DNA from: Xylocopa sonorina | Lineage: Eukaryota; Arthropoda; Insecta; Hymenoptera; Apidae | NCBI RefSeq assembly: GCF_050948175.1 | Contig: NW_027490120.1 | Coordinates: 806,001-870,000 of the forward strand | DNA: 64,000 bases | Reading direction: 5' to 3' | In this document: positions 12,924 to 26,421 of the stretch, piece by piece | Numbering within the stretch: the stretch's first letter is position 1 | Layout of the letters: each line of letters starts with the position of its first letter | Translations under genes and position numbers: made by a program | Notes under the pieces: generated by a model | The model's database searches: none | What the model was told of the DNA's origin: nothing | Seen by the model: only the letters and a program-made list of their open reading frames with translations

Positions 12924-15683
12924 CATGAAACATAGATATGAGTTGCGATATCGCGTTATATGAAGCTTTAGCACACCATTGCTACGATACATAGACGTCT
13001 GCAGACGCTATTTCCTAGCAAGGAAGTGACGCATTATCATTCTTTTGAAGTGAATACAAGGTATACATAACACTGCACAATGAATATTATATCTTATCAT
13101 GAAACATAGGAATGAGATGCGATGTTGCGTTTTAAGTAGCATTAGAACTCTATTTCTACGATACGTAGACATCCGCAGACGCTATTTCCTAGCAAGGAAG
13201 AGTCGTATTTACATTCAATTGAAGTGTATGCGAGGTATACAAGACACTTCGCAATGAATATTATATCTTATCATGAAACATAGAAATGATATGTGATGTC
13301 GGGTTTTAAGAAGCATTAGAACTCTATTGCTACGATACGTAGACATCTGCAGACGCTATTTCCTAGCAAAGAAGTGTCGCATTTTGATTCTTTTGAAGTG
13401 AATACGAGGGATACATAGCACTCCCCAATCAATATTATATCTTATCATGTAACATACAAATGAGATGCGATATCGCGTTTTAGGAAGCATTAGTACCCTA
13501 TTGCTACTATACGTAGATATCTGGAAACGCTATTTCCCAGAAAGGAAGAGTCGCATTTACATTCTTTTGATGTGAATACGAGGTATACATGACACTTCGC
13601 AATGAATATTATATCTTATCATGAAACATACAAATGAGATGCGATATCGCGTTTTAGGAAGCATTACAGCTCTATTGCTACGATACGAACACATCTGCAA
13701 ACGCTATTTCCTAGCCAGGAAGGGTCGCATTTACATTCTTTTGAAGTGAACACGATGTATAAGTGACACTTCGCAATGAATATTATATCACATCATGAAA
13801 CATAGAAGTGAGATGCGATATCGCGTTTTAAGAAGCACTTGATCTCTATAGCTACGATACGATCTCTATAGCTACATTTACATTCATTTGAAGTGTAAGC
13901 GAGCTATAAGTGGCACTTCGCAATGAATATTAAATCTTATCATGAAACATAGAAATGAGAAGCGATATCTTGTTTTAAAAAGCTTTAGAACACTATTGCT
14001 GCGATACGTAGACAAATGTAAACGCTATTTCCTAGCATCGAAGTGTCCCATTTACATACTTTTGAAGTGAATACGATGTATACAAGACACTTCGCAATGT
14101 GTATTATATCTTATCATGAAACATAGAAATGAGACGCGATATGGCAATTTAGGAAGATTTAGAAATCTGTTGCTTCGATACGTAGACATCTGCAAACGCT
14201 ATTTCCTAGCAAGAAAGTGCCGTATTTACAATCATTTGAAGTGTATGAGACGTATACAAGAAACTTCGCAATGAATATTATATCTTATCATGAAACATAG
14301 AAATGAGATGCGATATCTCGTTTTAAGAAGCATTAGATCTCTCTTGCTTCGAAACGAAGACATCTGCCATCGATATTTCCTAGCACGGAAGTGTCGCATT
14401 TACATTCAGTTGAAGTGTATGCGAGGTATACATGACACTTCGCGATGAATATTACATCTTATCATGAAACATAGATATGAGATGCGATATCGCTATATAA
14501 GAAGCATTAGAAATCTATTGCTTCGATACGTAGACATCTGCTAACGCTATTTCCTAGCAAGGAAGTCACGCATTTACATTCTTTTGAAGTGAATACGAGG
14601 TATACATGACACTTCGCGATGAATATTATATCTTATCATGAAACATAGAAATGAGATGCGATATCGCGTTTTGAGAAGCATTAGATCTCTAATGATGCGA
14701 TACGTAGACATCTGCCATCGCTATTTCCTAGCAAGGAAGTGTCTCATTTACATCCATTTGAAGTGTATGCGAGGAATACAAGACACTTTGCAGTGAATCT
14801 TATATCTTATCATGAAACATAGTGATAAGATGCGATATCGCGTTCTAAGAAGGATTAGAACTCTATTGCTAGGATACGTAGATATCAGCAGGCGCTATTT
14901 CCTAGCAAGGAAGTGTCGCATTTACATTCTTTTGAAGTGAATGCGGGGTATACATAACAATCCACAATGAATATTATATCTTATCATGAAACATAGAAAT
15001 GAGATGCGATATCGCGTCTTGAAAAGTATTAGAAATCTAATGCTACGATACGTAGTCATCTGCAAACGCTATTTCCTAGCAAGGAAGTGTGGTGTTTACA
15101 TTCATTTGAAGTGAATACGAGGTATACACAACACTTCGCAATGAATATTATATCTTATTATGAAACATAGAAGTGAGATGCGATATCACGTTTTAAGAAT
15201 CATTAGAACTCTATTGTTTCGATACGTAGACATGTGGAAACGCTATTTCCTAGCAAGGAATTGTCGCATTTACATTTTTTGAAGTTAATACGAGGTATTC
15301 ATGACACTTCGCAATGAATATTATATCTTATCATGAATCATAGAAATGAGATGCGACATTTCGTTTTACGAAGCATTAGAACTGTATTGCTTCGATACGT
15401 AGACATCTGCAAACGCTATTTCCTAGCAAGGAAGTGTCGCATTTACATTCATTTGAAGTTTATGCGAGGTATACAAGACACTTCGCAATGAATATTATAT
15501 CTTATCATAAAACATAGAAATGAGATGCGATATCGCGTTTTAAGGAGCATTGGAACTCTATAGCTTCGATGTAGAGATATCTGAAAACGCTATTTCCTAG
15601 CAAGGAAGAGTGGCATTTACAATCATTTGAAGTGTATGCGAGGTAAACATAACACTCCACAATGAATGTTATATCTTATCATG
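12924..15683 (+). repeat. 174-bp satellite array, block 2
   Basis: About 16 monomers in the same orientation and phase as block 1, between elements A1 and A2. The first about 430 bp are the right flank of A1. From about 13352 the sequence jumps back to the equivalent of 9380, so most of this block is the second copy of the left flank of A1. Nothing non-satellite is present. Confidence 0.97.
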
Positions 15684-16894
15684 TGTCACGTCACGGGTCC
15701 GGAAAATTGCAGGATTAACCGCGGGTAACACGTAGCCGATACTCCGAAAGTTCCGCACGATTGCGGTGGACGCTCGGTTCGAATGGGACGCGAAACGTAT
15801 CAAGACGCGAACACGGTGAGTAGAACGTCACTCACTTATCTTCAGCTGTCTTGCCTTGTTTCTAATTGCGTATCTCGTTGCAGGTAATGGAGGCGCCTTG
15901 GATCGCTGAACGGCATTATCCCTCGATACGGGCTGATTGGCGGCAAGGAAATCGGCACCAGCTTCCAAGTCGGCTGTCCAGGAGCAGGCGTCGCGTGGCA
16001 CTGGAGGTTCTCCTTACAGAAGTAAGTTCTCTTGGCACTAGATGGCATACGTGTCGGCTTCCTTGAAGCTGGATACGGCTTGCTAAGTGGCGGTCCGCTC
16101 TAGCAGAGCTTCAACTATCCGTGAACCTTGATCGCGAGAAACTCGTATGAAACCGCAACTAAATGAATTTAGAACTTAAGGGATTTGTAGAGAATTAAAG
16201 CACTGATTGACTAAATAAATGAATATATTCTAAAGTAAATACTAAGCATACACATTAACTGTCCCTATTCTAATTTAAAGTAAACGTAGATTATTAAAGA
16301 TAAACTAAGTCTTGGAAGATTAGAACTGGTATTGGAATTTGTAAAGGGAATTAGAATGAGAACACTCCCAAGTGAAGCGGAGAAAAGCCTAAGGCAGAAG
16401 TGACTTGAGGTATCCAAATTGATTAGTCTCGGTTCCCGGCTACGACGATTCTGATCTTCCAGGCGCGCGTCCGCGACCTCCTCGGCGGAACGCGCGAGCC
16501 GCGCGCGTCGGGCGCTCGCTTGCGCATCGCACTTAATCTATCTTAAGACTATTTGTTCTGTTGTTCCTGTATGTACATTCGTCTGTAGTGTACTTAATCT
16601 AGAGGGATGAACTTAAGAATAAATGCTGGCGAAGTATGAGTAACGTTCGTGAGTTGAATGAAGCTGGTCATCGGACTTGGAGTGGTGGGTACTCAGGTCT
16701 CGTTGTCTACGTGGGAGGTTAAGCGGCTGGCTTCTGGAGAGTCCGTTTTCGGCTGCCTTGGCCGGCTGATGGACGTGTTGTCGTACTGTAACGAGACTTG
16801 TTCGGTGCGGCTGAATGCAGCTGGATATGCATAGGGCCTCGTCGGGAGCTGGGGATGATGCTGGAAGGCGGCAGGCGGAACGCCTGACGTAACA
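15684..16894 (-). mobile_element. Element A2: duplicate copy of A1, 1211 bp
   Basis: Nearly identical to A1, with the same CATG flanks (15680-15683 and 16895-16898). One C is missing in a CCC run at about 16762, compared with A1 and A3. Identical insertion point and flanks show that it arose by segmental duplication and not by a new insertion. Structure and interpretation are as for A1. Confidence 0.87.
15842..16048 (-). CDS. DPRR-motif small ORF of element A2 (68 aa)
   Basis: Identical in predicted protein to the ORF of A1: Trp28, LVPISLPP at 30-37 and DPRR at 49-52. It ends 158 bp before the element's 3' end. Intactness here reflects recent duplication and is not independent evidence of selection. 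Function is unknown. Confidence 0.38.
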   Translation of the reverse strand: MPSSAKRTYFCKENLQCHATPAPGQPTWKLVPISLPPISPYRGIMPFSDPRRLHYLQRDTQLETRQDS

Positions 16895-19800
16895 CATGAA
16901 ACATAGATATGAGTTGCGATATCGCGTTATATGAAGCTTTAGCACACCATTGCTACGATACATAGACGTCTGCAGACGCTATTTCCTAGCAAGGAAGTGA
17001 CGCATTATCATTCTTTTGAAGTGAATACAAGGTATACATAACACTGCACAATGAATATTATATCTTATCATGAAACATAGGAATGAGATGCGATGTTGCG
17101 TTTTAAGTAGCATTAGAACTCTATTTCTACGATACGTAGACATCCGCAGACGCTATTTCCTAGCAAGGAAGAGTCGTATTTACATTCAATTGAAGTGTAT
17201 GCGAGGTATACAAGACACTTCGCAATGAATATTATATCTCATCATGAAACATAGAAATGATATGTGATGTCGGGTTTTAAGAAGCATTAGAACTCTATTG
17301 CTACGATACGTAGACATCTGCAGACGCTATTTCCTAGCAAGCAAGTGTCGTATTTACATTCAATTGAAGTGTACGCATGGTATACAAGACACTTCGCAAT
17401 GAATATTATATCTTATCATGAAACATAGAAATGAGATGCGATATCGCGATTTTAGGAGCATTAGAAACCTATTGCTTCGATACGTAGACATCTGGAAACG
17501 CTATTTCCTAGCAAGGAAGTGTCGCATTTACATTGTTTTGAAGTGAATACGAGGTATACATGACATTTCGCAATGAATATTGTATCTTATCATGAAACAT
17601 AGAAATGCCATGCGATATCGCGATTTAAGAAGCAGTAGATCTCTATTGCTTCGATACGTGGACATCTGCCAACGCTATTTCCAAAGCAAGGAAGTGTCGC
17701 ATTTACATTCATTTGATGTGTATGCGAGGTATACAAGACACTTCGCAATGAATATTATATCTTATCATGATACATAGGAATGAAATGGGATATCGCGATT
17801 TAAGAAGCATTAGAACACTAATGCTACGATACGTAGACATCTGCAAACGCTATTTCCCAGCAAGAAAGTGTCGCATATACATTCTTTTGAAGCGAATACG
17901 AGGTACAAATAACACTGCACAATGAATATTATATCTCATCATGAAACATAGAAATGAGATGCGATATCGAAATTTAAGCAGCATTAGAACTCTACTGCTT
18001 CGATATGTATACACCTGCCAATACTATCTCCTAGCAAGGAAGAGTCGCATTTACATTCATTTGAAGTGTATGCGAGGTATACATAACACTGCACAATGAA
18101 TATTATATCTCATCATGAAACATAGAAATGAGATGCGATATCGCGATTTAAGAAGCATTGGAACTCTATTGCTTCGATACGTAGACATGTGCAAACGCTA
18201 CTTCCTAGCAAGGAAGTGTCGTATTTACATTGTTTTGAAGTGAATGCGAGGTATACAAGACACTTCGCAATGAATATTATATCTTATCATGAAACATAGA
18301 AATGAGATGCGATGTCGGGTTTTAAGAAGCATTAGAACTCTATTGCTACGATACGTAGACATCTGCAGACGCTATTTTCTAGCAAGGAAGTGTCGCATTT
18401 ACATTCTTTTGAAGTGAAGACGAGATATACATAACACTGCACAATAAATATTATATCTTATCATGAAACATAGAAATGAGATGCAATATCGCGATTTTAG
18501 GAGCATTAGAAACCTATTGTTTCGATACGTAGACGTCTGGAAACGCTATTTCCTAGCAAGGAAGTGTCGCATTTACATTGTTTTGAAGTGAATACGAGGT
18601 ATACATGACACATCGCAATGAATATTGTATCTTATCATGAAACATAGAAATGTCATGCGATATCGCGATTTAAGAAGCAGTAGATCTCTATTGCTTCGAT
18701 ACGTGGACATCGGCCAACGCTATTTCCAAAGCAAGGAAGTGACGCATTTACATTCATTTGAAGTGTAGACGAGATATACATAACACTGCACAATGAATAT
18801 TATAACTTATCATGAGACATAGAAATGAGATGCGATATCGCGATTTATGAAACATTAGAAATTTACTGCTACGATACCTAGTCATCGGCAAACGCTATTT
18901 CCTAGCAAGGAAGTGTCGCATTTACATTCTTTTGAATGGAATGCGTGGTATACATGACATTTCGCAATGAATATTATATCTTATCATGAAACATAGAAAT
19001 GAGATTCGATATCGCGTTTTAAGAAGCATTGGAAGTCTATTGCTACGATACGTAGACATCTGCAAACGTTTTTTCCTAGCAAGGAAGTGTCGCATTTACA
19101 TTCATTTGAAGTGAGTACGAGGTATACATGACACTTCACAATGAATATTATACCTGATCACGAAACATAGAAATGAGGTGCGATATCGCGATTTAAGAAG
19201 CGTTAGAACACTATTGCTTTGATACGTATACATCTGCAAACGCTATTTCCTAGCAAGGAAGTGTCGCATACACATTCGTTTGAAGTAAATACGAGGTATA
19301 CATGACACTTCGCAATGAATATTATATCTTATCATGAAACATAGAAATGTGGTGCGATATCGCGCTTTAAGAAACATTAGAACACTAGTGCCTCGATACG
19401 TAGACATCTGCAAACGCTAGTTCCTAGCAGGGAAGAGTCGCATTTACATTCATTTGGTGTGTAGACGAGATATACATAGCACTGCACAAGGAATATTATA
19501 TCTTATCATGAAACGTAGAGGTGAGTTACTATATCTCGTTTTAAGAAGCATTAGATCTCTCTTGCTTCGAAACGAAGACATCTGCCATCGATATTTCCTA
19601 GCACGGAAGTGTCGCATTTACATTCAGTTGAAGTGTATGCGAGGTATACATGACACTTCGCGATGAATATTACATCTTATCATGAAACATAGATATGAGA
19701 TGCGATATCGCTATATAAGAAGCATTAGAAATCTATTGCTTCGATACGTAGACATCTGCTAACGCTATTTCCTAGCAAGGAAGTCACGCATTTACATTCT

Positions 19801-20900
19801 TTTGAAGTGAATACGAGGTATACATGACACTTCGCGATGAATATTATATCTTATCATGAAACATAGAAATGAGATGCGATATCGCGTTTTGAGAAGCATT
19901 AGATCTCTAATGATGCGATACGTAGACATCTGCCATCGCTATTTCCTAGCAAGGAAGTGTCTCATTTACATCCATTTGAAGTGTATGCGAGGAATACAAG
20001 ACACTTTGCAGTGAATCTTATATCTTATCATGAAACATAGTGATAAGATGCGATATCGCGTTCTAAGAAGGATTAGAACTCTATTGCTAGGATACGTAGA
20101 TATCAGCAGGCGCTATTTCCTAGCAAGGAAGTGTCGCATTTACATTCTTTTGAAGTGAATGCGGGGGTATACATAACAATCCACAATGAATATTATATCT
20201 TATCATGAAACATAGAAATGAGATGCGATATCGCGTCTTGAAAAGTATTAGAAATCTAATGCTACGATACGTAGTCATCTGCAAACGCTATTTCCTAGCA
20301 AGGAAGTGTGGTGTTTACATTCATTTGAAGTGAATACGAGGTATACACAACACTTCGCAATGAATATTATATCTTATTATGAAACATAGAAGTGAGATGC
20401 GATATCACGTTTAAGAATCATTAGAACTCTATTGTTTCGATACGTAGACATGTGGAAACGCTATTTCCTAGCAAGGAATTGTCGCATTTACATTTTTTGA
20501 AGTTAATACGAGGTATTCATGACACTTCGCAATGAATATTATATCTTATCATGAATCATAGAAATGAGATGCGACATTTCGTTTTACGAAGCATTAGAAC
20601 TGTATTGCTTCGATACGTAGACATCTGCAAACGCTATTTCCTAGCAAGGAAGTGTCGCATTTACATTCATTTGAAGTTTATGCGAGGTATACAAGACACT
20701 TCGCAATGAATATTATATCTTATCATAAAACATAGAAATGAGATGCGATATCGCGTTTTAAGGAGCATTGGAACTCTATAGCTTCGATGTAGAGATATCT
20801 GAAACGCTATTTCCTAGCAAGGAAGAGTGGCATTTACAATCATTTGAAGTGTATGCGAGGTAAACATAACACTCCACAATGAATGTTATATCTTATCATG
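16895..20900 (+). repeat. 174-bp satellite array, block 3
   Basis: About 23 monomers between A2 and A3 (4006 bp, or 23 x 174). It consists of the right flank of A2 to about 19530, then a second copy of the left flank that precedes A1 and A2. The phase is unbroken at the join. Confidence 0.97.
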
Positions 20901-22117
20901 TGTCACGTCACGGGTCCGGAAAATTGCAGGATTAACCGCGGGTAACACGTAGCCGATACTCCGAAAGTTCCGCACGATTGCGGTGGACGCTCGGTTCGAA
21001 TGGGACGCGAAACGTATCAAGACGCGAACACGGTGAGTAGAACGTCACTCACTTATCTTCAGCTGTCTTGCCTTGTTTCTAATTGCGTATCTCGTTGCAG
21101 GTAATGGAGGCGCCTTGGATCGCTGAACGGCATTATCCCTCGATACGGGCTGATTGGCGGAAAGGCAAGGAAATCGGCACCAGCTTCCAAGTCGGCTGTC
21201 CAGGAGCAGGCGTCGCGTGGCACTGGAGGTTCTCCTTACAGAAGTAAGTTCTCTTGGCACTAGATGGCATACGTGTCGGCTTCCTTGAAGCTGGATACGG
21301 CTTGCTAAGTGGCGGTCCGCTCTAGCAGAGCTTCAACTATCCGTGAACCTTGATCGCGAGAAACTCGTATGAAACCGCAACTAAATGAATTTAGAACTTA
21401 AGGGATTTGTAGAGAATTAAAGCACTGATTGACTAAATAAATGAATATATTCTAAAGTAAATACTAAGCATACACATTAACTGTCCCTATTCTAATTTAA
21501 AGTAAACGTAGATTATTAAAGATAAACTAAGTCTTGGAAGATTAGAACTGGTATTGGAATTTGTAAAGGGAATTAGAATGAGAACACTCCCAAGTGAAGC
21601 GGAGAAAAGCCTAAGGCAGAAGTGACTTGAGGTATCCAAATTGATTAGTCTCGGTTCCCGGCTACGACGATTCTGATCTTCCAGGCGCGCGTCCGCGACC
21701 TCCTCGGCGGAACGCGCGAGCCGCGCGCGTCGGGCGCTCGCTTGCGCATCGCACTTAATCTATCTTAAGACTATTTGTTCTGTTGTTCCTGTATGTACAT
21801 TCGTCTGTAGTGTACTTAATCTAGAGGGATGAACTTAAGAATAAATGCTGGCGAAGTATGAGTAACGTTCGTGAGTTGAATGAAGCTGGTCATCGGACTT
21901 GGAGTGGTGGGTACTCAGGTCTCGTTGTCTACGTGGGAGATTAAGCGGCTGGCTTCTGGAGAGTCCGTTTTCGGCTGCCTTGGCCCGGCTGATGGACGTG
22001 TTGTCGTACTGTAACGAGACCTGTTCGGTGCGGCTGAATGCAGCTGGATATGCATAGGGCCTCGTCGGGAGCTGGGGATGATGCTGGAAGGCGGCAGGCG
22101 GAACGCCTGACGTAACA
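20901..22117 (-). mobile_element. Element A3: duplicate copy of A, 1217 bp
   Basis: Same element and same CATG flanks (20897-20900 and 22118-22121) as A1 and A2. It is 5 bp longer than A1 because of an AAAGG insertion at 21161-21165. A1 and A2 share bases that A3 lacks, such as GTGGGAGGTTAAG against GTGGGAGATTAAG and GAGACTTGTTCGG against GAGACCTGTTCGG. A3 therefore separated first, and the A1/A2 duplication is the younger event. Confidence 0.87.
21059..21270 (-). pseudogene. Frameshifted DPRR-motif ORF of element A3
   Basis: This is the position equivalent to the 68-aa ORF of A1 and A2. The 5-bp insertion at 21161-21165 falls between the conserved Trp codon and the DPRR codons, so the C-terminal motif is out of frame. 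A different 71-aa frame opens through the same bases but lacks the motif. This is consistent with a decaying, non-coding copy. Confidence 0.55.
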
Positions 22118-25100
22118 CATGAAACATAGATATGAGTTGCGATATCGCGTTATATGAAGCTTTAGCACACCATTGCTACGATACATAGACGTCTGCAGAC
22201 GCTATTTCCTAGCAAGGAAGTGACGCATTATCATTCTTTTGAAGTGAATACAAGGTATACATAACACTGCACAATGAATATTATATCTTATCATGAAACA
22301 TAGGAATGAGATGCGATGTTGCGTTTTAAGTAGCATTAGAACTCTATTTCTACGATACGTAGACATCCGCAGACGCTATTTCCTAGCAAGGAAGAGTCGT
22401 ATTTACATTCAATTGAAGTGTATGCGAGGTATACAAGACACTTCGCAATGAATATTATATCTTATCATGAAACATAGAAATGATATGCGATGTCGGGTTT
22501 TAAGAAGCATTAGAACTCTATTGCTACGATACGTAGACATCTGCAGACGCTATTTCCTAGCAAGCAAGTGTCGTATTTACATTCAATTGAAGTGTACGCA
22601 TGGTATACAAGACACTTCGCAATGAATATTATATCTTATCATGAAACATAGAAATGAGATGCGATATCGCGATTTTAGGAGCATTAGAAACCTATTGCTT
22701 CGATACGTAGACATCTGGAAACGCTATTTCCTAGCAAGGAAGTGTCGCATTTACATTGTTTTGAAGTGAATACGAGGTATACATGACACTTCGCAATGAA
22801 TATTGTATCTTATCATGAAACATAGAAATGCCATGCGATATCGCGATTTAAGAAGCAGTAGATCTCTATTGCTTCGATACGTGGACATCTGCCAACGCTA
22901 TTTCCAAAGCAAGGAAGTGTCGCATTTACATTCATTTGATGTGTTTGCGAGGTATACAAGACACTTCGCAATGAATATTATATCTTATCATGATACATAG
23001 GAATGAAATGGGATATCGCGATTTAAGAAGCATTAGAACACTAATGCTACGATACGTAGACACCTGCAAACGCTATTTCCCAGCAAGAAAGTGTCGCATA
23101 TACATTCTTTTGAAGCGAATACGAGGTACAAATAACACTGCACAATGAATATTATATCTCATCATGAAACATAGAAATGAGATGCGATATCGAAATTTAA
23201 GCAGCATTAGAACTCTACTGCTTCGATATGTATACACCTGCCAATACTATCTCCTAGCAAGGAAGAGTCGCATTTACATTCATTTGAAGTGTATGCGAGG
23301 TATACATGACACTGCACAATGAATATTATATCTCATCATGAAACATAGAAATGAGATGCGATATCGCGATTTAAGAAGCATTGGAACTCTATTGCTTCGA
23401 TACGTAGACATGTGCAAACGCTACTTCCTAGCAAGGAAGTGTCGTATTTACATTGTTTTGAAGTGAATGCGAGGTATACAAGACACTTCGCAATGAATAT
23501 TATATCTTATCATGAAACATAGAAATGAGATGCGATGTCGGGTTTTAAGAAGCATTAGAACTCTATTGCTACGATACGTAGACATCTGCAGACGCTATTT
23601 TCTAGCAAGGAAGTGTCGCATTTACATTCTTTTGAAGTGAAGACGAGATATACATAACACTGCACAATAAATATTATATCTTATCATGAAACATAGAAAT
23701 GAGATGCAATATCGCGATTTTAGGAGCATTAGAAACCTATTGTTTCGATACGTAGACGTCTGGAAACGCTATTTCCTAGCAAGGAAGTGTCGCATTTACA
23801 TTGTTTTGAAGTGAATACGAGGTATACATGGCACTTCGCAATGAATATTGTATCTTATCATGAAGCATAGAAATGTCATGCGATATCGCGATTTAAGAAG
23901 CAGTAGATCTCTATTGCTTCGATACGTGGACATCGGCCAACGCTATTTCCAAAGCAAGGAAGTGACGCATTTACATTCATTTGAAGTGTAGACGAGATAT
24001 ACATAACACTGCACAATGAATATTATAACTTATCATGAGACATAGAAATGAGATGCGATATCGCGATTTATGAAACATTAGAAATTTACTGCTACGATAC
24101 CTAGTCATCGGCAAACGCTATTTCCTAGCAAGGAAGTGTCGCATTTACATTCTTTTGAATGGAATGCGTGGTATACATGACATTTCGCAATGAATATTAT
24201 ATCTTATCATGAAACATAGAAATGAGATTCGATATCGCGTTTTAAGAAGCATTGGAAGTCTATTGCTACGATACGTAGACATCTGCAAACGTTTTTTCCT
24301 AGCAAGGAAGTGTCGCATTTACATTCATTTGAAGTGAGTACGAGGTATACATGACACTTCACAATGAATATTATACCTGATCACGAAACATAGAAATGAG
24401 GTGCGATATCGCGATTTAAGAAGCGTTAGAACACTATTGCTTTGATACGTATACATCTGCAAACGCTATTTCCTAGCAAGGAAGTGTCGCATACACATTC
24501 GTTTGAAGTAAATACGAGGTATACATGACACTTCGCAATGAATATTATATCTTATCATGAAACATAGAAATGTGGTGCGATATCGCGCTTTAAGAAACAT
24601 TAGAACACTAGTGCCTCGATACGTAGACATCTGCAAACGCTAGTTCCTAGCAGGGAAGAGTCGCATTTACATTCATTTGGTGTGTAGACGAGATATACAT
24701 AGCACTGCACAAGGAATATTATATCTTATCATGAAACGTAGAGGTGAGTTACTATATCGCGATTTAAGAAGCATTAGAACTCTGTTGCTTCGATACGTAG
24801 ACATCTGCCATCGCTAATTCCTAGGCAGTAAGTGTCGCATTTACATTCGTTTGAAGTGTATGCGAGGTATGCATGACACTTCGCAATGAATATTATATCT
24901 TATCATGAAACATAGAAATGAGTTGCGATATCGCGTTTTAAGAAGCATTAGAAAACTATTTCTTCAACACGTAGACATCTGCAATCACTATTTCCTAGCA
25001 AGGAAGTGTCGCATTCACATTCTTTTGAAGTGAATACGAGGTATACATGACACTTCGCAATGAATATTATATCTTATCATGAAACATAGAAATGAGATGC

Positions 25101-26262
25101 GACATCTCATTTTAAGAAGCATTGAAACTCTATTGCTTCGATACGTAGACATCTGGAAACGCTATATCCTAGCAAGGAAGTGTCGCATTTACATTCTTCT
25201 GAGGAGGATACGAGGTATACATAACACTTCGCAATGAATATTATATCTTATCATGAGACATAGAAATGAGATGCGATATCGCGTTTTAAGAAGCATTAAA
25301 ACACTATTGCTTCGATACGAAGACATCTGGAATCGCTGTATCCTCGCAAGGAAGTGTCGCATTTACATTCTTTTGAGGTGAATACGAGGTATACATATCA
25401 CACCAGAATGAATATTGTATCTCATCCTGAAACATACAAATGAAATGCGACATTGCGATATAAGAAGCATTAGAACTCAATTGCTACGGTACGTAGACAT
25501 CTGCAAACGCTATTTCCTAGCAAGGAAGTGTCGCATTTACATTCTTCTGAAGTGAGTACGATGCATACATAACACTCCACAATGAATATTATATCTTATC
25601 ACGAAACATAGAAATGAGGTGCGATCTCGCGATTTAAGAAGCATTAGAACACTATTGCTTCGATACGTAGACATCTGGAAACGCTATTTCCTAGAAAGGA
25701 TGTGTCGCTTTTACATTCATTTGAAGCGTAGATAAGGAATACATAACACTTCGCAATGAATATTATATCTTATCGTGTGACATAGAAATGAGATGCGATA
25801 TCCCGTTTTAAGAAGCATTAGAACTCTATTGCTTCGATACCTAGACATCTGGAAACGCTACTTCCTAGCAAGGAAGTTTCGTATTTACATTCTTTTGATG
25901 TGAAAACGATGTATACATGACACTTCGCCATGAATATTATATCTTATCGTGAAACATAGAAATGAGATACGATTTCTAGTTTCAAGAAGCATTAGAACTC
26001 TATTGCTTCGTTACGTAGATATCTGCAAACTCTATTTCCCAGCATGGAAGTGTCGCATTTACATTCGTTTCAAGTGTATGCGAGGTATACGTGATACTTT
26101 GCAATGTATATTATATCTTATCATGAATCATAGGAATGAGATGCGATATCGCGTTTTGAGAATCATTAGAACTCTATTGCTTCGATACATAGATATCTGG
26201 AAACGCTACTTCCTAGCATGGAAGTGTCGCATTTACTTTCTTTTAAGGTGGAAACGAGGTAT
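22118..26262 (+). repeat. 174-bp satellite array, block 4
   Basis: About 24 monomers between A3 and element B. The first about 2.6 kb duplicates the right flank of A2; from 24754 the monomers are unique in the window apart from short blocks. The last four bases, GTAT (26259-26262), are the left target duplication of B. Monomers at about 25560-25960 recur beyond B at about 27630-28230. Confidence 0.97.
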
Positions 26263-26394
26263 TGTCACGTCCCAGAGTGCCGATGCACTCGATACGTTAA
26301 AACGAGTTTAAGCCGGTTCCCGAAATCAACGCGAATTGCGCGGAGCTGGGTTCGTTGGCGGTTAGGACGCGGTTTACCGAATAAAACGTACAGC

Positions 26395-26404
26395 ACTTAC
26401 CTTT
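26395..26404 (-). promoter_or_regulatory. Splice-donor-like site in element B
   Basis: In minus-strand sense AAAAG/GTAAGT is a strong match to a eukaryotic 5' splice site. It lies about 20 bp past the ORF stop and about 135 bp from the element's 3' end. C has AAAG/GTAAGG and A has AAG/ATAAGT at the same relative place. A donor with no acceptor inside the element fits an LTR whose acceptor lay in a lost internal region. Confidence 0.45.
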
Positions 26405-26421
26405 TTCGATGCATAGAATTC

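Larger units (their letters stand above)
9380..13352 (+). repeat. 3972-bp segmental duplication, copy 1
   Basis: This segment of about 16 monomers plus element A1 is repeated immediately downstream with a constant offset of 3972 bp: CTAGCAAAGAAG at 9391 and 13363, and element A at 11712 and 15684. The copies differ at very few bases, for example TACATGAC against TACAAGAC at about 10110 and 14082. The join at about 13352-13369 is in satellite register, within GACGCTATTTCCTAGCAA, as expected for unequal exchange between monomers. Confidence 0.93.
13353..17324 (+). repeat. 3972-bp segmental duplication, copy 2
   Basis: Second copy of 9380-13352, including element A2. It shares rare markers with copy 1, notably the aberrant monomer at about 13836-13880 (equivalent to 9864-9908) in which a 15-bp local duplication replaces about 43 bp of monomer. 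Confidence 0.93.
14313..19530 (+). repeat. 5.2-kb segmental duplication, copy 1
   Basis: This segment spans satellite, element A2 and about 2.6 kb of its right flank. It is repeated directly downstream at an offset of 5217-5223 bp (element A at 15684 and 20901). The breakpoint is in ATATCTCG: 14313 and 19531 continue identically, while 19501-19530 matches 24724-24753. Excluding the element, the repeat unit is about 23 monomers. Confidence 0.92.
19531..24753 (+). repeat. 5.2-kb segmental duplication, copy 2
   Basis: Second copy of 14313-19530, including element A3. Differences from copy 1 include an extra G at about 20163, a missing T at about 20412, a missing A at about 20802 and a 5-bp insertion inside A3. 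It ends where 24754 onward (ATATCGCGATTTAAG) departs from the repeat. Confidence 0.92.

Noticed and set aside
12721..12992. 70-81-aa minus-strand frames crossing the A1 boundary, also at 16613-16963 and 21915-22186
   Set aside because: They run from satellite into the element across its terminus, so they are chance frames at a junction duplicated three times.
11712..22117. Three independent insertions of family A
   Set aside because: All three have the same CATG duplication, identical insertion point and long identical flanks, which segmental duplication explains.
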